Assembly: GCA_000310025.1 (NCBI GenBank)
Contig: FN649742.1
Span: forward strand, 4,039,094-4,068,291
Length of the DNA stretch: 29,198 nt
Source of the DNA: Ectocarpus siliculosus
Lineage: Eukaryota; Sar; Phaeophyceae; Ectocarpales; Ectocarpaceae
Direction: 5' to 3'
Below the pieces are notes generated by a model. That model searched no databases. It was not told the origin of the DNA and saw nothing but the letters and a program-made list of their open reading frames with translations. The position numbers were made by a program, and so were the translations under genes. Position 1 is the stretch's first letter. Each line of letters opens with the position of its first letter. Shown piece by piece: positions 23,301-29,198 of this stretch.

Positions 23301-24645
23301 CTTGTAGAAGGACCTAACAAGCACTGCTCACGACGTGCATTAGGTCACTATTATTGCGGGGAGTAGTGTCGCTACAAGCTTGTGCACTGGACCGGGGTCA
23401 GTCATCTTCGTTTCGCAATATAAATATACACAGTGGGGGAGAACGTCCGACCCTTGCTGTATCTGACTGATGCTACAACAACTGCGTAGTCTATTTTCTC
23501 TACTGCGGTACTAGTCTTCCCGGGAAAGACTTGTGCGGAAATACCAGAACAGGCTTCATGTTCGATGATTGCAACCAGACACTCTAGACCACTGTAAGCC
23601 TTTAGTTCTCAGAGTGTTCGCTTAGATTTCTGGACAGAGTGTATGCTGTTTCCGACGGCGCTAATGCATTTTTTCATAAAAGGCGTGGGTAGATGGTTCG
23701 GTCACTGTGTGCTACTTGTCAGTAAAGAAGATGTAGTACAGCCTATATATTGTCAGTAAAGAAGATGCAGTACAGCCTATGCACGAAGCGAAAATTGTCT
23801 GACACATCCCCCCTCTACTCTTCTGCAATAAAATGAACCAGCACGGCCAACACTTACTTAGTGAACCGCCCACACTGTCCTCAACCCTCCGATGGTCTCA
23901 GTTTTACCTGCAAGTCCATTGCGGCGAGAATTTCTTTCCTGCTCTTACGCTTCTTCGCTTTTCCCAGGCGCTCGTTCCTGGCCATAACCATCTGCTTATT
24001 CTTGACCACAGCATTGACGATGCAATTTCTGCGGGCGGAAAGAAGCATGCGGTTAGTTAGGCATATGGGGGGTGCAAAGCCTTTACAGAAACATGCGGAT
24101 AATTAGGCAAATGGAGGCAAATGGAGGCAAATGGTGTGTGCAACGCATATCTTTCCACATGTTCTGGGGGTCATGTGACACCATGCGCCATATGTTTTTT
24201 TCCCACAAGCATCGCGTTCACAACGAACGGCCACTTCGCAATTAAATCATACGCATTACAGAGCATCTACAGCACAAGCTGCACCACACACCAGCACATA
24301 TATATATAGACACACAGGATCAAGCGAATAGCCCACATGTTGTCGACAATTTGTGTGGCTTACTGCGCATGAAGTATCGAGATATGGATCGGCCGTGAGA
24401 ACTTTTTCTTTTTAAATATCCGTCCGCATCCATCCGTCCATGGCATGCCCGGCTAACGTTCTCCTACCCTCCCAAGCTCTACAAGTACCAATATCAAATC
24501 CCGACCTTGTGACTTTTTTAATGATCTCTGCCTTCTTGCCGGCTTTGGTGTTTGGAGGAGGCACACCCGTTGTCCTGCCTCCGGAGGGTCTGGGCGGCCG
24601 AGGGCTACCCGCTGGCGGACGTGGTGCCAGTGGCTTTGGGGGCAT
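13255..24645 (-). CDS. Large multi-exon gene: helical N-terminus, Pro/Gly repeats, acidic repeats
   Basis: Twelve exons, described singly, are joined by GT-AG introns of 157-1160 bp. Exons 1-11 sum to exactly 777 codons with every junction in phase. The ATG is the first in frame, at 24645. Order: Pro-rich basic N-terminus; charged, probably coiled-coil segment (exons 2-7); Ser/Asp segment (exon 8); basic/Gly linker (9-10); poly-acidic and Pro/Gly repeat (11); acidic repeats (12). A segment in exons 5-6, KPTKDVIRLRQNGQRLRASG then RLAEADEV, resembles the 'KP..LL.LR...L....Y.EA..V' pattern I associate with some coiled-coil proteins of protists, possibly ciliary; this is a weak lead. No enzyme motif, signal peptide or membrane span is visible. 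Total is above 2,150 residues plus the unsequenced gap. It may be two genes if the gap hides a boundary. Confidence 0.65.
14260..16990. repeat. About 500-bp coding repeat, six copies
   Basis: The sequence GAGCGACTGCA or close variants lies near 16827, 16295, 15790, 15286, 14761 and (diverged) 14264, so unit length varies from about 496 to 532 bp. The units around 15.60 and 16.10 kb are almost identical at an exact 504-bp offset; those towards 14.3 kb are increasingly diverged. Length differences keep the frame. Confidence 0.85.
17396..17495. other. Assembly gap (100 N)
   Basis: Exactly 100 N, a conventional placeholder, so the true length is unknown. It sits between a short acidic coding stretch and a nearly pure GAG/GAA tract, a hard sequence to assemble. 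Confidence 0.98.
17496..17530 (-). CDS. Large gene exon 12, part before the gap
   Basis: A strong acceptor (CACTCTCTTTGCAG) precedes VSPGEREDNGE in phase 0, matching the donor of exon 11. The frame runs into the N stretch while already acidic, so the exon probably continues across the gap into the Glu-rich sequence beyond it. Confidence 0.6.
17965..19020 (-). CDS. Large gene exon 11: acidic patch plus Pro/Gly tandem repeats
   Basis: 352 codons, phase 0 at both ends, acceptor GAGACAG, donor AAG/GTACGT. Opens with QSKAKKKESGSDDDSSEEE and about 20 acidic residues, then a Gly-rich Arg linker, then a 50-residue tandem unit containing MASPFPTGGFGSPPNAAPGP and RPMTSPFPAAGFAGPPG. The ATG at 19038 is not needed as a start because an acceptor lies between it and the coding run. 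The repeated FPxxGF motifs suggest an intrinsically disordered, possibly adhesive or phase-separating region; this is inference. Confidence 0.75.
18121..18780. repeat. 150-bp coding tandem repeat, about five copies
   Basis: The marker ACCAGGGGCTGCG begins at 18121, 18271, 18421, 18571 (one base changed) and 18721: an exact 150-bp period. Three central units are almost identical; the outer ones are diverged and partly shortened. The period is a multiple of 3, so unit number can change without breaking frame. Confidence 0.92.
19239..19307 (-). CDS. Large gene exon 10
   Basis: Twenty-three codons, phase 0 at both ends, acceptor CCACACAG, donor AAG/GTGTGT. Gly/Pro linker (VNMGGFAQKPPPGVPPGPG). 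Confidence 0.65.
19465..19617 (-). CDS. Large gene exon 9
   Basis: Fifty-one codons, phase 0 at both ends, acceptor GCGTCAG, donor AAG/GTGAAC. VHKKLADGTFGAEEGGADGG followed by a basic, Thr-rich stretch; likely a disordered linker. Confidence 0.65.
19933..20101 (-). CDS. Large gene exon 8 (Ser/Asp-rich)
   Basis: Acceptor GGCCAG, donor AAC/GTGCGT, phase 0 out. Contains DSDDSQSDIDSEDDRLEGW, resembling a casein-kinase-2 substrate stretch. If the donor is skipped the frame stays open for about 87 more codons. The preceding 1.16-kb intron is the longest and could hide a small exon. Confidence 0.62.
21262..21362 (-). CDS. Large gene exon 7
   Basis: Acceptor GGCAAG, donor CGACT/GTACGT, phase 2 out. 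Helical SRLEQMVERQQATLRALMST then HTEKLARLKQQDR. A phase-0 donor six bases further (TAC/GTGCCG) is weaker. Confidence 0.68.
21690..21797 (-). CDS. Large gene exon 6
   Basis: Thirty-six codons, phase 0, acceptor TTCAACAG, donor GAG/GTACGA. GQRLRASGRLAEADEV then AIEKLAEDQWRKRVE: a helical hairpin-like, strongly protein-like segment. Confidence 0.7.
22236..22360 (-). CDS. Large gene exon 5 (acceptor uncertain)
   Basis: The 3' end is firm: RKPTKDVIRLRQN then donor AAC/GTAAGT, phase 0, which exon 6 needs. The 5' end is not: an AACAG acceptor gives the required phase, but other AG sites at about 22351 and 22341 would also fit. Another frame of the same DNA is open (SVQVSAQQERVVQHAEANEG) but its phase at GTAAGT does not fit exon 6. 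Similarity to the exon 6 pattern favours the frame chosen. Confidence 0.5.
22612..22798 (-). CDS. Large gene exon 4
   Basis: Acceptor TTTCCAG, donor GCGA/GTACCA, phase 1 out. Sixty-two codons of charged coiled-coil-like sequence, for example EARIASLLEKCATEIEDLK and KVKQKKEYDVLA. Confidence 0.72.
23111..23212 (-). CDS. Large gene exon 3
   Basis: Thirty-four codons, phase 0 at both ends, acceptor CTTAG, donor AAG/GTGAGG. Heptad-like charged helix (ERAAMARMGFLDKAEELDVM). Confidence 0.7.
23718..23785 (+). repeat. 34-bp tandem duplication in intron 2
   Basis: GTCAGTAAAGAAGATGTAGT and following ACAGCCTAT occur twice, offset 34 bp, with one T/C change. Confidence 0.85.
23908..24028 (-). CDS. Large gene exon 2
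   Basis: Acceptor CGCAG, donor CAG/GTAAAA, 40 full codons after one shared base. Very basic and helical (KAKKRKSRKEILAAMDLQ). Confidence 0.7.
24106..24136 (+). repeat. 10-bp tandem repeat
   Basis: Three units of GCAAATGGAG. Lies in intron 1 of the large gene. Confidence 0.8.
24506..24645 (-). CDS. Large gene exon 1 (start codon)
   Basis: Starts ATG and encodes MPPKPLAPRPPAGSPRPPRP followed by a basic KKAEIIKK stretch. The donor ACAAG/GTCGGG leaves phase 2, which exon 2 completes as AGA (Arg). An upstream GTG lengthens the open frame but is not a likely eukaryotic start. Confidence 0.65.
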
Positions 24646-25146
24646 TCTATCGTGAGGTGTGTGAACGAGAATATCATCCACGCGGCCGGATCGATGTGAT
24701 ATATTGCCCTTGGACGGATGGACTATGAGTGAGAAGCAGTAACGACAGAGCTTGGGACCGCCCGCGACGGTTCAGGATGTTCGAGCAATGTAGGAGTACA
24801 AAGAAGATTTTGTTTTTTTTTGCTTCGCACAAGGATCCCTACGTGTAAATACCAAAAGAAATTTACACCACCAACATCATGTATGGTTGTACCCTGAAAG
24901 CTAAACATGTTTGATGTTTGATACTGTAGCGCGGCAGGGGGAATGAGCGAGTGTTTGGTCGGTCTCTGCAATTATTTTCTGCTGAGCCACGAAAGACAAA
25001 GGGCCACAAGAGCGTGGTCTAGCATCTCGAACTAAGGAGGCGAGAGGAGGTTTGTGGTGCGCCCCGCTCCCTTTTATCCTGCCGTTCACCGGAACGGCGA
25101 GTCAGTCGGCGCGCGGTAGTGTCGTCTTGGTCGACGTGTGGTAAAG

Positions 25147-25167
25147 ATTTGAAATTTGAAATTTGAA
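25147..25167 (+). repeat. (ATTTGAA)3 tandem repeat
   Basis: Three perfect 7-bp units about 200 bp before the plus-gene ATG; could be a protein-binding cluster or simple slippage. Confidence 0.85.
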
Positions 25168-25193
25168 ACGTCTTCTGTACAAGCGGCGCAACT

Positions 25194-25212
25194 CAACTTG
25201 CAACTTGCAACT
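25194..25212 (+). repeat. (CAACTTG)2.7 tandem repeat
   Basis: Two full 7-bp units and a partial third, 27 bp after the ATTTGAA repeat. Same unit length, different sequence. Confidence 0.85.
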
Positions 25213-25370
25213 GGCCAACCTTCTCGCCACGGCGCCCCTTACCCCCGCACATACCATGCCTTTGCCTTGCTACATCCCATCAGGGATGACCCCAGGTGCT
25301 CTCCGCGTGCGTGCACAGGGAGTGTCCTGTGTCGTGTGCACGGCACCTTCGCGTTCGACGTGGGAAGTGT

Positions 25371-25780
25371 ATGGGGTCGATACCATACTGCGATCACCAT
25401 GGCTGGAACTGGGAGTCGGGACAGGGTCCTTCTCCGTGCATGGGAGAGACGGCGTCGTTCCTCCTGGCGTCCAGCGTACTCCTGTACACGATCCCGCTGA
25501 CGAAGGACACGCTGCACCCGTTCCAGAGAGCCGCCGCGGCGGGCAGCACCGCGGCGCGCGTCCACGCGGTGCAGATAACCCTCGCGATCGTGCAGGCGTC
25601 CATAGCGCTGGTGTGCGGCGTGCTGTTCGTGAGGCCGAGAGGGATGCTGTCCGGGGCCAACTTGCTGTACAGCATGTCGTGGACGGCGGCCTCGTGCACC
25701 ATGGCTGTCGCCCTCCAGCGACACCCGGACTGCTCGAAGACGCTGATCTGGTTCTGGTGCGGGGCGCTGGTGGTAAACAG
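25371..25780 (+). CDS. Plus gene exon 1: TMD0-like N-terminus
   Basis: ATG at 25371 is preferred because the ABCC-like motif begins at once after it (MGSIPYCDHHGWNW). The in-frame extension upstream starts only at GTG. 136 codons plus two bases; donor AACAG/GTGCGC. The last span (TLIWFWCGALVVN) follows a QRHPDCSKT loop, as in the fourth TMD0 loop of MRPs. Confidence 0.62.
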
Positions 25781-28051
25781 GTGCGCGGAGACGTCGGTGC
25801 CGACCGCTCGATCGTTTTGAAGATCGTGGATTGCTTCGCTGTGTGCTTGCACGAGCAATGTTCTTACCTACATACACGCCAGATTTTCAAACTGCTCGCT
25901 GTCGTTGCCGTTGGACTCCCTCTCTCGCTCAAGATGTACAATATATTTGCAGCCGGTTCTCCGCATAAGCAGACCGGAGGTCCTCTCAGCGTTTGCAAGC
26001 CCCACACGAAAGAAACGTTACAATAGTTATGCTATCATTTACGCTTGCTGCGCGAGTACACTTGGACATTATCGACCAAGTTATACCCTCAACTGCAACT
26101 TGGTTGCTGTCATCACACCCCGCCGGAGGCTGTTGGCCACCACGAACTTTCTTCGTAAGAGTGTACATGGCGCGCCTCAGGAGTGGGCTCATGAAAGCAT
26201 AGAGTATGTAGTAGTAGTGCCATCAAGGCGTGATGCAAGATGAAATTGAAGCACATGTTGGTGTGAATCAGCTGCCAACTGCCATCAATGACGTTCCCCA
26301 AGCTCGTAACATTTCCCAATCGAAGAGCCCAGCGAACCAACCTCACCAAAAAGAAAAAGGTACAGATCTGTGTGTACGTACAATCTCGTCGCATGCTACA
26401 TTCGTACAATGAGGTTCTCCTTGTCCCCCCCCCCTCTCCCCAGCGTCGTGCTCTCCAGCCTTCGCCACGCGTCCGAGGTCTCCGGCCACCACCTGCCGGC
26501 GGAAATCGGGTGCCTGAGCTGGATGTCCTTCTTCGCCAACGCGGTGCTCGTGGTGCTGCAGCTCTTCAAGCCCGAGCTGGACGACACCGAAGGCGTGTAC
26601 GTACGCGTGGTGGGTCGAGAAGGGGTGGTGCCGTCAGCATCGTCCGCCAACAACGGGTGGCAAACGTTCTGGGCCGGCGGCGGTGACACCTTCGACGTTG
26701 CGGCTACCGCCGTGTCCGGTGACGACCGCAACACAAAGAGCGGCAGCAGCAGCAGCAGATGGTGCTGTTTCGGCGGTCGGCGAAGGGGCGGGGACGACGA
26801 CTTCGAAGGCGGCGGAGCATGGCCGATTGCCGGCGGAACAAACGGCCGTGGCGGCACCCTCAACGAATCGCTGCTCGGAATTATCGGTTTAGACGATCAA
26901 GATCGGGAGTTTTCATCGCCAAGCAAGCCCGAAGCGGGCTGGAACAACGGTGGGGGTGGGTCTAGCCAAAGGCGAGCTCGAGCCGGGGGTTGCTTCAGGC
27001 GGGTGGGTGGCTTCTTTTCTTCGGTCGTCGATCGAGGGAACAAAGCGGCATCAGCGGCAGCGGAGCAGGAAGAGGGGAGGGCCGGGGGCGGGGCGGGAGC
27101 GAGCTGGCTGCAACGACAAGACTCCCCCTTCCGGCGAAAGCTTTGGGGGGACGGCGGTTTTGCGAGCGCGACGACCGTTACACGAGCCAGCGCCCAATCG
27201 GCACTCAGCGCAGGCTCCTCCTCCTCCTCCCCGCCCTCCTACTCCGGAGCCGCTTCCATCGGTGTCCGTGCCCCCCCTCGGGTAGCGGCGCCGATCTTCG
27301 GCGTTGCCGTGACTCGCTGGAGGCTTGTGGACCTGGACGGCGAGCCGTTGGCGCACGGGTCATCCTCGGGGGACGTTGCCTGGACGGACCGCTCCCGCAG
27401 TGCTTCGTCGTCGTCCGCTCGCACGGCTACTACGCTCAGCGCGTCGGAGGCAACGTTGACGGGAGTTGGAGGAGGAGGGGGAGGACGGGCGTCGTCGATG
27501 GTGGAGAGCCGTTTCAACGACCACCTGGACCCGTCGCTTGCGCTAGACCCGAACGACGGAGCGAGGGTGGGCGAGCCCCTGGGGGTGCAGTTCGAGCTGG
27601 TGGTGCGAGCGAGCGGCAGAGGGGAGATGGACTGGTGGGGACGCGGAGACTCTGCCGAGCCCAGCAGCCCGGGGGCGGGACACATCGGCATCCACCCCCC
27701 GCACGGGCCTGCCCCGGCGACGCCCGGGACCGGGGCCGGGGACTGGCGTGTCTGGCGCTCAGCCGCGGACACGCTCGCGCTCTACGACGCCCTCGCCCTC
27801 CGATTCGGGCAGGAGTTCTGCGGGCGCGTGTCACGGCCGAAGTTGAAGACAACGCTACCGTCTTCTGCGGCGGGAGCGAGCGGCGTTCTGAGCGACGATA
27901 GGTCGGGGTCGCCGCCGCGTCCCTCTTCCCCGGACTCGCCCCCGGCGCTGATCGTGGCGTCCGCTGCTCCTCACCGCGTGGACATGTTGAGGGACGCCAA
28001 GACGGTCGGAGCGTTCTTGAGGAGCCTTTTGGGGCTGCGGCAGTTTCTCAG
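25371..28051 (+). CDS. ABCC-like TMD0 membrane protein with PX-like domain (3' partial)
   Basis: Two exons in phase (25371-25780 and 26444-28051) give 672 codons; the gene continues past a phase-2 donor towards the window end. Residues 1-30 carry C7, GWNW at 11-14 and PC at 22-23, the pattern at the start of TMD0 in ABCC/MRP transporters. Hydrophobic segments near 28-43, 67-87, 93-116 and 124-136, then one at about 162-178, fit five spans. A low-complexity Arg/Gly/Ser linker follows (190-420), then a PX-like domain (about 421-672). The core transporter domains and nucleotide-binding domains are not in the window, so 'ABC transporter' is inference. Other membrane-anchored PX proteins are possible. 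Confidence 0.6.
26444..28051 (+). CDS. Plus gene exon 2: fifth span, linker and PX-like domain
   Basis: Acceptor is a long pyrimidine tract ending CCCCAG; one base completes Ser137. PX-like features: VQFELVVRAS beta strand, DWRVWRSAADTLALYDALAL (570-589) aligning with the W-x-V-x-RRYSDF-x-x-L core, PK at 602-603 for the Pro-rich loop, and a final helix DAKTVGAFLRSLLGL. Arg575 could match the first phosphate-binding Arg of the RR[YF] motif, but the aromatic is missing. Ser/Gly/Pro insertions split the domain. Very GC-rich, so neighbouring frames are open too. Confidence 0.6.
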
Positions 28052-28541
28052 GTGCGAGTGTGCACCCCGGTGTCAGACAATGGGGGCGTGTCGTAGTTCG
28101 ATTTCGATTTTTTTTACGTTCTCTTTGGCGGTTTATGTGCGGCAAGTCCAAGGATTAAGGCATGGCATGCACCCCGGATGGTAGCTTTGTATTGAGAGAG
28201 GCAAGGTCGTGCGTGGGTTAGGCAGAAACTACGGTCGACCGTGACTAGAGCAGTGTGAGAAACAAGGACGAAGAAGCACGACTGAAATTCCTCCGAGTTA
28301 TAATTCCTCGGGCGGAGTGTTCTGCGGCGACGGCGCACCTTCTTTTTTTTCGTGATCCGCCCTCAGCCTCGAACAGCTGTGTATCATGCTTGTAGACATC
28401 GACACCGCGTCTGTTTTGCCGTGGTGCGGGCTTGCAGGCGGCCTCGTCCGTCTCCACGCTCCCACCTTACTCGTCGATAAGCGCGCATGCCGTCCTGCAC
28501 AGTTTTGTGTTCCCAGTGAATCAAAAGTCTCGTCCCTCTTG

Positions 28542-28565
28542 CCCCCCCCCCCCCCCCCCCCCCCC
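28542..28565. repeat. Poly-C run
   Basis: Twenty-four C, acting as or interrupting the pyrimidine tract before a possible acceptor. Length may be unreliable. Confidence 0.9.
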
Positions 28566-28576
28566 ACTGGTCACAG

Positions 28577-28692
28577 GTGAAGGCGGTGACGTACCTGTCG
28601 ATTCTCGTGATTCTGGCAGTCTGCGCGTCTATTGCCGACCATAGGATGACGGAGGGGTTGGTGGACTGTTTGTGGAGCCTGTGCGAAGAAAT
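28577..28692 (+). CDS. Possible further exon of the plus gene (phase conflict)
   Basis: Bounded by GGTCACAG and an AT/GTGAGC donor (phase 2), it reads VKAVTYLSILVILAVCASIA then a short polar tail: a plausible membrane helix. Only this frame is open across it. It needs phase 0 in, whereas exon 2 leaves phase 2; a direct join would give an immediate TGA. Either a small exon lies between, the donor is different, or this is not coding. Confidence 0.3.
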
Positions 28693-29198
28693 GTGAGCTT
28701 TTTTTTCTTGCAATCGTTCGCACTCTTTACGCGCTCATCCCACATCTTCAACCACACTACAAGAACAGGTAGCGAGACACACGGCAGTGAGAATAAACGT
28801 AAGACTTGACTGCGGTTTTTCTCGCCTTGTTTTTCCCGCCTGAGCGGTAAAAAATGTTGGAAATTCTTTCACAAATCTTTTTTTTTTTTTGTGTCTTGCA
28901 TCGTTTGCACAGGCATTTTCCTTCCACCAGTGCACACGTGAACACACGAAAAAAAAAAACGCCCATGCCACGGTCGTGATGCCGTGCGTGGTGTACGCGA
29001 CGACAGCTTCATAGCCGACCACCAGCCAAGATAGCAAAGAAAGAGAGAGAGAGAGAGCCGTCGTTTCTGCACTCTAGCGTGTTGTTTTGCATGGCGTGAT
29101 CCGCGCTGCGTTTTTTACATAAAAGATACCTACGTAACCCTCCTGACGCGAGGTGTTTTTTCCGCGTTGTCTTTGTGCTTCTTTTTGCCAAACCGGAT
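28693..29198. other. Nothing recognised (probably intron of the plus gene)
   Basis: AT-rich with T and A homopolymers (28880-28890, 28948-28959) and a GA repeat (29041-29057). No exon-like segment seen. Confidence 0.45.

Larger units (their letters stand above)
24646..25370. promoter_or_regulatory. Divergent intergenic region shared by two genes
   Basis: 725 bp between the predicted start codons of the large minus gene and the plus-strand membrane-protein gene, which diverge head to head. It must hold both 5' UTRs and both promoters, unless noncoding 5' exons lie further away. No TATA box or initiator stands out. Two short tandem repeats sit on the plus-gene side. Confidence 0.45.

Noticed and set aside
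25163-26026. 287-codon plus-strand open frame overlapping TMD0 exon 1
   Set aside because: Different frame over the same DNA, Arg/Gly-rich with no domain; the TMD0-like frame is far more convincing.

Overview
The window is eukaryotic nuclear DNA. Protein-like segments are short and joined by GT-AG introns of about 0.15-1.2 kb whose phases agree. Low-complexity DNA is frequent (CAG/CTG runs, a 100-bp CT run, poly-C runs), and one 100-base assembly gap is present. The style (fairly GC-rich exons, CAG/CTG triplets, many introns, a membrane protein joined to a PX-like domain) suggests a stramenopile, perhaps a brown alga such as Ectocarpus. That is inference; no marker gene proves it. All gene models were read by eye from splice signals and frame.

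Left part (1-12.7 kb): no gene here is convincingly intact. It holds a small Tc1/mariner-like MITE (1582-1852), three copies of a dispersed repeat ('X', near 2520, 3704 and 8560), and two degenerate copies of an unrecognised multi-exon gene in opposite orientation (about 4170-6316 minus, 8895-11760 plus). The second copy is scrambled by two fold-back inversions, one with a 46-bp near-palindrome touching a 30-bp perfect palindrome.

Middle (12.7-24.65 kb, minus strand): one large gene. Eleven exons with matching phases give 777 codons before the gap: a Pro-rich basic N-terminus, a charged helical and probably coiled-coil region, an acidic Ser/Asp segment, and a Pro/Gly exon with a 150-bp (50-residue) tandem repeat. 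Exon 12 runs into the assembly gap and appears to continue on the other side as 1,376 codons of acidic sequence built from six repeats of about 165-177 residues. A possible last exon would translate the CT microsatellite as an Arg-Glu repeat. I do not recognise the family.

Right part (25.37 kb to the end, plus strand): a gene transcribed divergently from the large one and cut by the window edge. Its N-terminus resembles the TMD0 region of ABCC (MRP-type) transporters; the next exon continues with another membrane segment, a long low-complexity linker and a PX-like phosphoinositide-binding domain. The ABC core would lie outside the window. The two genes share a 725-bp intergenic region.
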